DNA of 28,279 bases. It comes from CAYNQN01 sp964530525. Its GTDB lineage: Bacteria; Actinomycetota; Acidimicrobiia; Acidimicrobiales; Acidimicrobilacustridaceae. The stretch lies in contig CAZHBH010000028.1 in NCBI GenBank assembly GCA_964530525.1, forward strand, positions 1 through 28,279, given 5' to 3'. Under the pieces are notes generated by a model, which did not search any database, was not told the DNA's origin, and was given only the letters and a program-made list of their open reading frames with translations. A program made the translations under genes and the position numbers. Shown here one piece after another: positions 1-6,370 of this stretch (within the stretch, counting starts at the first letter, position 1; each line of letters opens with the position of its first letter).

Positions 1-1
1 C

Positions 2-316
2 GACAAGGGCATCGCCAACAGCATCCTCGTGAAGGTCAACCAGATCGGCACGCTCACCGAGACGCTCGACGCGCTCGAGCTGGCCACCCGTTCCGGCTAC
101 GGGTCCGTGATGTCGCACCGCTCGGGGGAGACGGAGGACGTGACCATCGCCGATCTGGCCGTGGCGACCAACTGCGGCCAGATCAAGACGGGTGCCCCGG
201 CACGCACCGATCGTGTCGCCAAGTACAACCAGCTCCTGCGCATCGAGGCGGACCTCGCGGACGCCGGCGCTTACCGGGGGGTCTCTGCCCTGGCGAGGGG
301 AGCTGGCCGGCGGTGA
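2..316 (+). CDS. eno: Enolase, C-terminal part (5' end outside window)
   Basis: This is the last 104 residues of phosphopyruvate hydratase, the glycolytic enzyme interconverting 2-phosphoglycerate and phosphoenolpyruvate in the cytoplasm. Reading from base 2, the fragment begins DKGIANSILVKVNQIGTLTE, which holds the conserved catalytic lysine region (LVKVNQIGT). It continues through the SHRSGETED active-site loop and the GQIKTGAPARTDRVAKYNQL C-terminal signature. The tail after YRGVSALARG is short and Arg-rich, as is usual for actinobacterial enolases. The stop TGA at 314–316 overlaps the GTG start of the next gene by four bases, so the two are translationally coupled. Identification is secure; only the N-terminal three quarters are missing. 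Confidence 0.97.
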   Translation, partial: DKGIANSILVKVNQIGTLTETLDALELATRSGYGSVMSHRSGETEDVTIADLAVATNCGQIKTGAPARTDRVAKYNQLLRIEADLADAGAYRGVSALARGAGRR

Positions 317-642
317 AGCGCCTGGTGGGGCCCCTGGTCCTGCTCGCCCTGACGGGCGGGCTGCTATTCCTCGGGGTCTTCCCGGCGCGCACCTACCTCG
401 ACCAGCGTCAGTCGATCTCCGAGCTGGAGCAGCGCGAGGCCGAGCTGGAATCGCAGAACGCCGCCTTGGAGGAGGAGGCCGAGAGGCTCTCGACCGACCA
501 GGAGCTCGAGCGCATCGCCCGCGAGGAGTACGGCCTCGCGAAGCCCGACGAGGAGATCTACTACGTGCTCCCGCCCATAGAGGACCCGATCTCCCCACCC
601 GACTCCTGGCCCTTCGACCGCCTCGGCCAACACCTCGACTGA
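313..642 (+). CDS. ftsB: FtsB/DivIC-type septum formation initiator
   Basis: This is a 109-residue single-pass membrane protein of the divisome. FtsB/DivIC proteins bridge FtsQ and FtsL and help activate septal peptidoglycan synthesis. A short basic N-terminus (MKR) leads into one membrane segment at about residues 5–24. A heptad-like acidic coiled coil follows at about 33–66 (SISELEQREAELESQNAALE). The typical ELERIAREEYGLAKPDE motif sits at about 64–80, and the tail is Pro/Asp-rich. The GTG at 313 overlaps the enolase stop (GTGA). The eno–ftsB pair is a conserved actinobacterial arrangement. Its usual downstream partners, DUF501 and ppx, lie about 2.4–2.9 kb away here on the other strand. 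Confidence 0.9.
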   Translation: MKRLVGPLVLLALTGGLLFLGVFPARTYLDQRQSISELEQREAELESQNAALEEEAERLSTDQELERIAREEYGLAKPDEEIYYVLPPIEDPISPPDSWPFDRLGQHLD

Positions 643-647
643 ACCCT

Positions 648-763
648 GGGCTCGATGTTCTTCGAGCCGGCCTACGTGGCCCCGAGCTCCGCTGACGTCG
701 CTCTTGCGGACTGCCCGTCACCCCCGGGCTCGATGTTCTTCGACCCGGCCTACGTGGCCCCGA
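648..763. repeat. Two 38-bp direct repeats in the ftsB–tRNA-Leu gap
   Basis: Positions 648–685 and 726–763 are identical except for one base (G at 666 versus C at 744). Their starts are 78 bp apart. Copy 1 begins five bases after the ftsB stop. It contains a perfect 7-bp stem (649–655 with 662–668, 6-nt loop) followed by GGCC-TACGT-GGCC, a second small dyad. In copy 2 the first stem has one mismatch. In one frame both copies encode GSMFF(E/D)PAYVAP, but that frame runs into the tRNA. An intergenic repeat element or double terminator is more likely than coding sequence. Confidence 0.75.
649..668. terminator. Possible ftsB terminator hairpin
   Basis: The segment forms GGCTCGA–TGTTCT–TCGAGCC, a 7-bp perfect stem with a 6-nt loop, starting 7 nt after the ftsB stop codon. 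No T-run follows, so intrinsic termination in the E. coli sense is not shown. Placement between two transcription units and high-GC context make a terminator plausible. Confidence 0.35.
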
Positions 764-838
764 ACGGGCTCAGCGCAGCGGAGATGTTTGCGGCGTGTTC
801 GTCCGAGCAGGCTTGCGAGGACGAGCGCGCCCAGCTCG

Positions 839-924
839 TGCCCGGGGAGGGACTCGAACCCTCACGCGCCGTTGGGCGCTGGCGGGTTTAAGCCGCCTGC
901 GTCTGCCGATTTCGCCACCCGGGC
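839..924 (-). tRNA. leuZ-like tRNA-Leu(UAA): tRNA-Leu, anticodon UAA
   Basis: Read on the minus strand, the sequence folds as a class II tRNA. Acceptor arm GCCCGGG pairs with CCCGGGC (918–924 with 840–846) and the discriminator is A at 839. The D-arm is GCGAAATCGGCAGACGC. The anticodon stem GGCGG/CCGCC carries loop CTTAAAC, giving anticodon TAA. A long variable arm (GCGCC/GGCGC) and a T-arm GAGGG-TTCGAGT-CCCTC follow. The long variable arm and UAA anticodon define leucine. CCA is not encoded. The tRNA reads UUA and, by wobble, UUG. Confidence 0.96.
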
Positions 925-961
925 GTGACGAACACGGTACGTCGACCAGCTCGGCTGCTCC

Positions 962-1345
962 TCATGCGCTCCTCAGCGCTGGCCGGTGGCCCACCGCCTC
1001 CACCTGCGAGGCACCCCGGGCCTGGGGGACACCGTGGCCCGGGGCCGCCTGGCCGGCATCGGTGAGGGCGCGCCAGATCGCGGTTCGGCAACGGTCGCCA
1101 GCAGGGCCCTTGAGGTGGTTGGCGACCACGACCCCCTCGACCATGTCGGCGAGGATCGCCAGCCAAGGACGACCCCTGACCGCGACGGAGATGCAGGCCG
1201 TCCCGTCCGGGCGACGGCGGATCGTGCGGTCGACCCCACCGAGGCGTGGCGGACTGCGAAAGGAGGGAGCTTCGACCCCCAGCCGTCGAGCGGCGCTGGC
1301 TATCACACGAGAAGCTCGAGCGAAGTTGAGGGGATCGACGTGCAC
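962..1345 (-). CDS. Small conserved hypothetical protein
   Basis: I do not know a function. The frame encodes 127 residues without signal peptide or membrane segments. An Arg-rich central part (RLGGVDRTIRRRPDGT, about 34–49) is followed by an alternating hydrophobic stretch (CISVAVRGRPWLAILADMVE, about 51–70). This looks like genuine beta-alpha protein rather than antisense noise, and it resembles short uncharacterised proteins I associate with acidimicrobial genomes. The GTG start at 1345 is supported by a CATACT hexamer at 1352–1357, six bases upstream, matching the leaderless pattern of neighbouring genes. Overlapping frames on both strands (888–1457 minus, 986–2032 plus) are open too because of high GC but have poorer composition. 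The last ~20 residues are low-confidence. Confidence 0.55.
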   Translation of the reverse strand: MHVDPLNFARASRVIASAARRLGVEAPSFRSPPRLGGVDRTIRRRPDGTACISVAVRGRPWLAILADMVEGVVVANHLKGPAGDRCRTAIWRALTDAGQAAPGHGVPQARGASQVEAVGHRPALRSA

Positions 1346-1411
1346 CGACCCAGTATGAGACCGAGGTGTGACACTCCAGCTGAGGCGCCGAACGCCCGAA
1401 GGCAGACCTGC

Positions 1412-2002
1412 CTAGTCGAGCCAGGCGGCGACCAGCTCGTCGCGGCGCTCGGTCCACTCCTCAGCGGTGATCGCGTACCTCACGTGGTCCTCCCACACTC
1501 CGTTGATCTCCAGGTAGCGAACGGCCAGGCCCTCCTCGCGCAGGCCCAGCTTCTCCACCACACGGCGGCTCGCTCGGTTGCGCGGGATGATCGCAACCTG
1601 AAGGCGGTGCAGGCGCAGGTCCTCGAAGGCGAAGCGGGCGAGGGCCACCACGGCTTCGGGCATGTAGCCCCTGCCTGCGTGGCGCCGGTCCATCCAGTAC
1701 CCCACGTACCCGCTCTGGAACGGCCCTCTCTGCACCGACGACAGGTTGAGCTCTCCGATGAGGGCTCCGTCGAGGAAGATCCCAAAGCCGAAGGCCGTGC
1801 CCAGTTGAGCCTCGCGGTGGCGGGAGGCGCAGCGCACGGCGAAGGCCTCCACGTCGGTGGTCACGTCCGGCTGGCCAGGTGTGCGCGCAGGCTCCCAGGG
1901 CAGCAGCCAGTCTGCGTTCACCCTGCGCACCTCGCTCCAGGCTTCGAAGTCCTCCACCACGAGCCCTCGCAGCACCAGTCGGCGACCCTGGAGCACCGTC
2001 AT
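1412..2002 (-). CDS. GNAT-family N-acetyltransferase (RimJ/RimL-like)
   Basis: This is a 196-residue acetyltransferase of the RimJ/RimL type, which uses acetyl-CoA to acetylate N-termini of ribosomal proteins or small amines. The protein opens with the family-typical LQGRRLVLRGLVVEDFEAW. The strand GIFLDGALIGELNLS precedes the region SGYVGYWMDRRHAGRGYMPE (about 110–129), in which RRHAGRGYMPEA is the acetyl-CoA pyrophosphate-binding motif. NRASRRVVEKLGLREEG at about 156–172 is the C-terminal GNAT motif B. The ATG at 2002 is chosen because the domain starts directly after it. The frame stays open far upstream inside ppx, but that part is antiparallel shadow. A weak GGAG lies at 2014–2017. The exact substrate cannot be read from sequence. 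Confidence 0.9.
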   Translation of the reverse strand: MTVLQGRRLVLRGLVVEDFEAWSEVRRVNADWLLPWEPARTPGQPDVTTDVEAFAVRCASRHREAQLGTAFGFGIFLDGALIGELNLSSVQRGPFQSGYVGYWMDRRHAGRGYMPEAVVALARFAFEDLRLHRLQVAIIPRNRASRRVVEKLGLREEGLAVRYLEINGVWEDHVRYAITAEEWTERRDELVAAWLD

Positions 2003-2020
2003 GTCCCACACCACTCCACT

Positions 2021-2039
2021 GCCGCATGCTAATTGCGGC
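2021..2039. terminator. Hairpin between ppx and the GNAT gene
   Basis: GCCGCA (2021–2026) and TGCGGC (2034–2039) form a perfect 6-bp stem with an AT-rich 7-nt loop, inside the ppx–GNAT gap. It may end ppx transcripts. On the minus strand it also contains TAGCAT (2026–2031), a possible -10 for the GNAT gene, so it could instead be an operator-like dyad. Confidence 0.35.
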
Positions 2040-2091
2040 GTGATCGCCTCCGAGGACCTCCGCGATCGCCCTAGCGCGGTCGCGAGCTCCT

Positions 2092-3009
2092 TCAGCCTTC
2101 GTCCAGGCAGCTCGCCGCGAGGCCGTCGAGGATGTCGCTCTCCGACACGAGGCACTCGGCCAGGCCCAGTCGCCGCATGATCGTCACGAGCACGCACAGG
2201 CCGCCGACGATCACGTCGGCACGCCCCGCCTCGAGGCCGGGGTTGTAGAGGCGGTCCTCGAGGGATTCGGTCGCGAGCGTCCGGAACACGTCCTCCACCG
2301 CGGCGCGGGTGAGCGTGAAGTGGTGGGTGCGTGCTGGGTCGTGGACCTTCAACCCCAGCTCCACGGCGGCGACGGTCGTGATGGTGCCCGCCAGTCCCAC
2401 GAACGTCTTGGCCTCGGTGATCCCGGGAAGCTCGCGGATGGCGTCGTCCACGTAGACCTCGTTCACCGAGATGCACGCCGAGAGCTCCTCCGGCAGGGGC
2501 GGGTCGTGGTGCAGGAACATCTCGGTGGACCGCACGCAGCCGACGTCCATGGAGAACGACCCCTGCCATTGCTCCCCGCCCACCGACAGCTCGGTGGAGC
2601 CCCCGCCGATGTCGCACACCAGGAACGGGCCGAGCGAGGGATCCAGCTCGGTGGTGGCTCCCACGAACGAGTACCGCCCCTCCTCTTCCCCCGACAGCAG
2701 CTCGGGGCGAGTGCCCACGGTTCGCTCGATCGCCTCGAAGAGCGCGTCTCGGTTCGAGGCGTCGCGCGCCGCGGAGGTGGCGGTCACCCGGAAGCGCTCG
2801 ACCCCGTGCGCGTCCAGCACGTCGCGGTACTCCCGCAGCACCTCGAGCGTCCGCTCCACGGCGGCGGGATCCAGTCGACCCGTCGCAGCGACGCCGGCGC
2901 CGAGGCGCGTGATCGCCATCCGCCTCTCGAGGGCCTTGCCGTCCTCTGAGCGCACGAGGAGGCGCGTCGAGTTCGTCCCGCAATCGATGGCTGCGACGGG
3001 TGCGGTCAT
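2092..3009 (-). CDS. ppx: Ppx/GppA-family phosphatase (exopolyphosphatase)
   Basis: This is a 305-residue cytoplasmic protein with the ASKHA (actin/hexokinase-like) fold. Family members release phosphate from polyphosphate or hydrolyse pppGpp. Visible motifs are the phosphate-1 loop IDCGTNSTRLLV (8–19), the catalytic-Glu segment LSGEEEGRYSF (105–115), the phosphate-2 loop DIGGGSTEL (133–141) and the adenosine-type motif GLAGTITT. At about 305 residues it is the short, single-module actinobacterial form, like mycobacterial Ppx homologues, without the C-terminal HD-type domain of E. coli Ppx. The ATG at 3009 has TAACCT at 3017–3022 seven bases upstream. DUF501 lies 10 bp upstream on the same strand, as in the conserved eno–ftsB–DUF501–ppx neighbourhood. 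Confidence 0.93.
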   Translation of the reverse strand: MTAPVAAIDCGTNSTRLLVRSEDGKALERRMAITRLGAGVAATGRLDPAAVERTLEVLREYRDVLDAHGVERFRVTATSAARDASNRDALFEAIERTVGTRPELLSGEEEGRYSFVGATTELDPSLGPFLVCDIGGGSTELSVGGEQWQGSFSMDVGCVRSTEMFLHHDPPLPEELSACISVNEVYVDDAIRELPGITEAKTFVGLAGTITTVAAVELGLKVHDPARTHHFTLTRAAVEDVFRTLATESLEDRLYNPGLEAGRADVIVGGLCVLVTIMRRLGLAECLVSESDILDGLAASCLDEG

Positions 3010-3019
3010 GGCGCGAAGG

Positions 3020-3535
3020 TTAGAGCCCCTCGACCCCCAGCTCTCGATCCACCCAACTGCCCACCGGGTCGTCGCCGCCCGCGAGGAACCACGCGTAGTG
3101 GGCGTGAAGGCACTTGACCCCCTTGCGGGTCCCCCCCACGCCTCCGGATGGGCGAGGACCCGTGTGCCCCTCGGGGACCGACGCGTCTCGCTCGGCCGCG
3201 TACCGCTCGTGCGCCTCTGCCACGAGGGCCACCTCCACCTCCAGCTCTGCGCGTCGAGCGCCTCCCTGCGACTCCAGCCTCGACACCTGTCGTCGCAGTT
3301 CGGGGTCGACGAGCCAGTAGCGGGTGGGCATGGGCGTGCCGTCGTGGAGGATCGGGGAGTTGCGGATGACCGAGGGCCTTCCCGACGTGTCGCGGACCAC
3401 CACCTCGAAGGCGCCCATCGGCTCGCGGCCGAGCATCGCCGCCACCACCTCGCGGTCGCCCGACCTCGGACCGCCGCGCTCGTCGCTCACCTCGTGCCGG
3501 GACAGCGGCGTGGCCTTCGCGTCCGATGGGTCCAT
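3020..3535 (-). CDS. DUF501 family protein
   Basis: This is a 171-residue protein of the actinobacterial DUF501 family; no biochemical function is established. The conserved core runs from about residue 28 (DREVVAAMLGREPMGAFEVV). It continues through GRPSVIRNSPILHDGTPMPT, with the characteristic proline/histidine block, then YWLVDPELRRQVSRLES. It ends with the C-terminal VKCLHAHYAWFLAGGDDPVG motif carrying conserved Cys and His residues. The first 25 or so residues are poorly conserved-looking and hydrophilic. The start ATG at 3533–3535 lies six bases downstream of TACCTT (3542–3547). Immediate linkage to ppx, and to eno–ftsB nearby, is what the family usually shows. Confidence 0.9.
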   Translation of the reverse strand: MDPSDAKATPLSRHEVSDERGGPRSGDREVVAAMLGREPMGAFEVVVRDTSGRPSVIRNSPILHDGTPMPTRYWLVDPELRRQVSRLESQGGARRAELEVEVALVAEAHERYAAERDASVPEGHTGPRPSGGVGGTRKGVKCLHAHYAWFLAGGDDPVGSWVDRELGVEGL

Positions 3536-3541
3536 GCGTCG

Positions 3542-3566
3542 AAGGTACCGCTGGCTTGCCTAGGGT
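3542..3566. promoter_or_regulatory. Back-to-back -10 elements for DUF501 and DUF6941
   Basis: On the minus strand TACCTT (3542–3547) ends six bases before the DUF501 ATG. On the plus strand TAGGGT (3561–3566) ends six bases before the GTG of the DUF6941-like gene. The two start codons are only 37 bp apart, so polymerase binding at one promoter would cover the other's -10 and start. Confidence 0.5.
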
Positions 3567-3572
3567 GGGCAC

Positions 3573-4031
3573 GTGAGCTTCGGCGAGGAGAGCTTCGAGG
3601 GCGGCCAGCTCGACGCCATCATGCTCATCGCCGATTCTGCCCAGGTCGCCGACGGCAAGCTGTTCGTGCTGGGTGGCGGCCTGCGCCTCGTCGGGCCCCG
3701 TCCTCAACCCATGTCGATAGGGCTGCTGATCAGCGTCCCGTGGCACCTGGCGAACATCTCGCACAGCTGGAAGGTGGAGCTGCTCGACGAGGACGGCATG
3801 CCCGTGCTGCACAACGACATGCCCGTCGCGGTGCAGGGCAACTTCGAGGCAGGACGCCCTGCGGGATCCCTGCCGGGAACCGACCTCCCGGTTCCGCTGG
3901 CCATCAACTTCAGCGCTCTGCCCGTCACGCCGGGGGGCCGCTACGCGTGGCGCCTGGCCATCGACGACAACAGCGACCCTCGCTGGCAGGCGGGCTTCAG
4001 CGTCCGGCCAGCCCCCCAGGCGAGCGTCTAG
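3573..4031 (+). CDS. DUF6941-like hypothetical protein
   Basis: This is a 152-residue soluble protein with no signal peptide. It opens with a segment typical of this uncharacterised family, QLDAIMLIADSAQVADGKLF, followed by VLGGGLRLVGPRPQPMSIGL. A strand-rich body follows (SWKVELLDEDGMPV, GNFEAGRPAGSLPGTDLPVP) and then a final YAWRLAIDDNSDPRWQAGFSV strand pair. The pattern suggests a beta-sandwich. The resemblance to DUF6941 is from memory; function is unknown. The GTG start at 3573 directly follows a TAGGGT -10 hexamer with a 6-nt gap and no Shine-Dalgarno sequence, suggesting a leaderless mRNA. It is convergent with the YceI gene. Confidence 0.8.
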   Translation: MSFGEESFEGGQLDAIMLIADSAQVADGKLFVLGGGLRLVGPRPQPMSIGLLISVPWHLANISHSWKVELLDEDGMPVLHNDMPVAVQGNFEAGRPAGSLPGTDLPVPLAINFSALPVTPGGRYAWRLAIDDNSDPRWQAGFSVRPAPQASV

Positions 4032-4067
4032 GCCTCACCTGGCAGGTCACCGTCGCTCGTGGCGGGA

Positions 4068-4772
4068 TCAGCGCCCGAAGACGAGCTGGAGCTCGAGCTC
4101 CCCCTCTTCCTCCACGCTCACGAGCGCGATGTCGGGAGGCTCGATGGCGTAGTCGGCGAGCACGATGTGAAGCCCACCGGCCACGCTGATGGTGGAGCCG
4201 TTCCAGCTCGCCTGCAGCGGGATCTGGACCGGTCGAGTGACCCCGTGGAGGGTGAGGTCCCCGGTCGCACTGACCTCCATGGTGTCGCCCACCTCGACAG
4301 GTTGGGGGAGGGCGATGGGTTCGGTGAGGGAGAACGTGGCACTGGGGATCTCGTCGGTCTCCAACGCCGATCTCCGCGTGAAGTTGTCGCGCTGGCTCTG
4401 GTCGGAGGAGAGCTGGGTCACGTCGGCCGTCACCTCTGCCGCCACCACTTGGCCGTCTGCGATGGTGAGGGTGCCCGTCACGGCGGGCGTCCTGCCCACC
4501 GCCGTCTTGGAGATGGTCTCCCCTGCGAAGAGCTCCTGTATCCGGTAGCCGACGAACACGTCGCTCGCCTGCGAGAGGGTCCAGGTGCCCTCCACGGGAG
4601 CCCCGGGGATCTGCTGGCCCCCTGCCCCGGTGGTGGTGGTCACCGCCGTGCGCACGGGGAGAGCTGCCGGCGGGGGAGCGTCGTCACGTAGGACGAACCA
4701 CCAGAAGGCGAAGGCACCGCCCAGGATCACGAGTGCCGATGCCGCCATGGCGATCTTCGCAGACCTCTGCAT
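4068..4772 (-). CDS. Membrane-anchored YceI-family protein
   Basis: This is a 234-residue protein. A single N-terminal hydrophobic segment (about 7–25, ending AFWWFVLRD) acts as signal anchor, and a Thr/Pro-rich linker follows. Residues about 62–234 are a YceI lipocalin-like beta-barrel. Family hallmarks are GTWTLSQASDVFVGYRIQE, the strand VTGTLTIADGQVVAAEVTAD, DNFTRRSALETDEIPSATF and the late LTLHGVTRPVQIPL motif. YceI proteins bind polyisoprenoid or amphiphilic ligands; here the barrel would sit outside the membrane. The ATG at 4772 is chosen over far-upstream codons because TAGAGT (4778–4783) lies five bases upstream. The gene is divergent from the ECF sigma gene 101 bp away, so it is a candidate target of that factor. 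Confidence 0.9.
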   Translation of the reverse strand: MQRSAKIAMAASALVILGGAFAFWWFVLRDDAPPPAALPVRTAVTTTTGAGGQQIPGAPVEGTWTLSQASDVFVGYRIQELFAGETISKTAVGRTPAVTGTLTIADGQVVAAEVTADVTQLSSDQSQRDNFTRRSALETDEIPSATFSLTEPIALPQPVEVGDTMEVSATGDLTLHGVTRPVQIPLQASWNGSTISVAGGLHIVLADYAIEPPDIALVSVEEEGELELQLVFGR

Positions 4773-4777
4773 GACCG

Positions 4778-4783
4778 ACTCTA
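4778..4783 (-). promoter_or_regulatory. -10 hexamer of the YceI gene
   Basis: TAGAGT on the minus strand ends five bases before the chosen ATG (4772). It matches the leaderless arrangement of several neighbours and decides the start. Confidence 0.45.
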
Positions 4784-4859
4784 CGTCGGGGAGGGCTCGA
4801 TGGATTGCGGGAGGACCTGGAAGCTCTCGGAGCGCCGACGAAAGGCGCATCGCCGGCCC

Positions 4860-4865
4860 TAGGAT
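4860..4865 (+). promoter_or_regulatory. -10 hexamer of the ECF sigma gene
   Basis: TAGGAT ends eight bases before the ATG at 4874 with no Shine-Dalgarno between. This supports the internal ATG over the earlier in-frame start at 4805. Confidence 0.45.
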
Positions 4866-4873
4866 CGGCGCCG

Positions 4874-5794
4874 ATGACGGTGATCGTCGGGCAGGCCCGG
4901 AGCGACGAGGAGCTCCTTGCGGGCCTCGCGGACGGCGACGAGGTGGCCGCCGTGGAGTTCGTGCAGCGCTTCGATCGCAGGGTCTTCGGCCTTGCCGTGG
5001 GCATCGTCGGAAACGCCGCGAGCGCGGACGAGGTCGTCCAGCAGACCTTCGAGAGGGCGTGGCTCCGCGCGGCGTCGTTCGATCCTCGTCGGGGGTCGGT
5101 TGCGACGTGGCTGCTGACCATCGCTCGCAACCTCTCGATCGACGAGCTCCGCCGCAAGCGCCCCGAGGCGGTGGATCCCTCCCTCCTCGAGGGAGGGGAC
5201 CCGGCGACGTCCGACGCGCCTGCCGAGGCGGCCGTGCGGGGCTCGGAGGTAGCCGAGGTGCAGGCGGCACTCCGCCGCCTCCCCGACGAGCAGAGGCGAG
5301 CGGTGCTGCTGGCGGCGCTGCACGGCCACACCGCCGGGGAGATCGCCGCCCTGGAGGGCATCCCGCTCGGCACGGCCAAGACCCGAATCCGCTCCGGGTT
5401 GCGCAGGGTGCGTGCTGCGCTGGTCGTGGCGGCCGTGGTGATCTTGGCGGCCCTCGGCGCGGTGGCGCTGCGGCAGTCCCTCAACGGCGGCGCCGGATCA
5501 CCGGTGATCCGAACTGCGGAGCTGGCCAACGCCGAGGGCGCCGTCAACGGTGCCGTCGTTGTGGTCGATGACGGCTCGTGGATGGCCCTTCGCCTCGACA
5601 GCGGCCGCTCGGGCGCCGACTACACGTGCGAACTTGTGCTCGACGACGGCACGGTGGTCTCCGCGGGCCGGTGGACGGCCGGCGAGGGCGGATCCGGGTG
5701 GGCCGGGCCGCTGCCGGTGGAGGCAGAACGGGTGGCCGAGGTCCGCATCGTGGGCACCGGTGGGGTCGTGCGGGCCTCTGCCTCGCTCGACTGA
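4874..5794 (+). CDS. ECF sigma factor fused to membrane segment and RskA-like domain
   Basis: This is a 306-residue fusion. Region sigma-2 spans about 11–95 (ADEVVQQTFERAWLRAASFD, then GSVATWLLTIARNLSIDELR). Region sigma-4 spans about 127–182 (RRLPDEQRRAVLLAALHGHT, then IPLGTAKTRIRSGLRRVRAA). A hydrophobic segment at 183–199 directly follows the last recognition helix. The outer part (200–306) resembles the C-terminal domain of RskA-type anti-sigma factors. It contains GSWMALRLDSG, TCELVLDDGTVVSAGRW and a closing VEAERVAEVRIVG strand. The cytoplasmic zinc-binding anti-sigma domain usually found between the two is absent. The sigma factor is therefore probably tethered to the membrane, and release would need proteolysis. 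No frameshift is needed for the fusion. Cupredoxin genes follow 79 bp downstream. Confidence 0.88.
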   Translation: MTVIVGQARSDEELLAGLADGDEVAAVEFVQRFDRRVFGLAVGIVGNAASADEVVQQTFERAWLRAASFDPRRGSVATWLLTIARNLSIDELRRKRPEAVDPSLLEGGDPATSDAPAEAAVRGSEVAEVQAALRRLPDEQRRAVLLAALHGHTAGEIAALEGIPLGTAKTRIRSGLRRVRAALVVAAVVILAALGAVALRQSLNGGAGSPVIRTAELANAEGAVNGAVVVVDDGSWMALRLDSGRSGADYTCELVLDDGTVVSAGRWTAGEGGSGWAGPLPVEAERVAEVRIVGTGGVVRASASLD

Positions 5795-5864
5795 CCGGCG
5801 CAACCCAGGTCGCCCCTCGCAATCCCTGGCCGTCGCTCGTCCGTAGAACCTCGCGACGACGAAC

Positions 5865-5870
5865 GGGAGG
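5865..5870 (+). promoter_or_regulatory. Shine-Dalgarno of the first cupredoxin gene
   Basis: GGGAGG sits three bases before the ATG at 5874. It fixes the start and contrasts with the leaderless starts nearby. Confidence 0.55.
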
Positions 5871-5873
5871 CTC

Positions 5874-6368
5874 ATGGTGCGCAAGGTTGCAACCATCGTG
5901 GCGCTGGTCGCGCTCTGTGGCTGGGGCGCAGGTCTGGCGGTGCCCGGGATGGCGGGAGCCGCGACCGTGGCGGTGGGGGTCGGTGACTCCAACTTCGATC
6001 CTGCGACGATCACCGTGGCCGTAGGCGACACCGTCACCTGGACGGTTTCGAGCACGATGCCGCACACGGTCACCGCCGACGGCGGAGGGTTCGACTCCGG
6101 CCCGCTCGGCGAGGGTGACACCTTCTCGTTCACCTTCGAGGAGCCTGGCGCCTACCCGTACTACTGCCTGTTCCACGGAGGCCCCGGAGGGGTCGGCATG
6201 TCTGGGGTCGTCGTGGTCGAGGCGTCGGGGGGCGAGACGACCACCACGACCGCGGACGAGCCCGGTCCCGGAGGGGCAGGCGGAGGCGGCGCCCCGTCGC
6301 CGTCCACCTCGGTGCCCCATGGTGGTCAACCGCAGATGGGCACCTCGTCGCCGCTCTACACGGGCTGA
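5874..6368 (+). CDS. Secreted plastocyanin-like cupredoxin
   Basis: This is a 164-residue blue-copper protein. The signal peptide covers about 1–29 and ends at an AGAA-type cleavage site. The cupredoxin domain spans about 31–116. Copper ligands visible are His64 (MPHTVTADG), Cys98 and His101 (PYYCLFHGG) and Met109 (GVGM). The spacing from His to Met is longer than in plastocyanin because of a GGPGG insertion, which enlarges the ligand loop. A Thr-run and Gly/Pro-rich tail (117–164) follows and carries no anchor, so the protein is probably released or loosely held. Role: single-electron transfer or copper handling outside the membrane. It lies 13 bp before the SLH-bearing cupredoxin, likely in one operon. 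Confidence 0.88.
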   Translation: MVRKVATIVALVALCGWGAGLAVPGMAGAATVAVGVGDSNFDPATITVAVGDTVTWTVSSTMPHTVTADGGGFDSGPLGEGDTFSFTFEEPGAYPYYCLFHGGPGGVGMSGVVVVEASGGETTTTTADEPGPGGAGGGGAPSPSTSVPHGGQPQMGTSSPLYTG

Positions 6369-6370
6369 TC

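Noticed and set aside
655..891. 78-residue open frame covering both 38-bp repeats
   Set aside because: It runs into tRNA-Leu on the other strand, and its apparent coding pattern comes from the direct repeat alone.
648..924. Attachment sites or integrated element at tRNA-Leu
   Set aside because: No integrase gene is present, and the direct repeats do not match the 3' end of the tRNA.
1412..2983. 523-residue minus-strand frame as a single GNAT fusion
   Set aside because: The upstream 327 residues are a shadow of ppx in another frame; Ppx motifs are intact in the real frame and the GNAT domain has its own ATG at 2002.
4805..4873. Earlier start for the ECF sigma factor
   Set aside because: The added 23 residues precede the usual domain start, and TAGGAT lies just before the ATG at 4874.
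4773..5270. N-terminal extension of the YceI protein to give 400 residues
   Set aside because: It overlaps the sigma-factor gene, is Arg/Pro-rich noise, and a -10 hexamer plus signal anchor mark the start at 4772.
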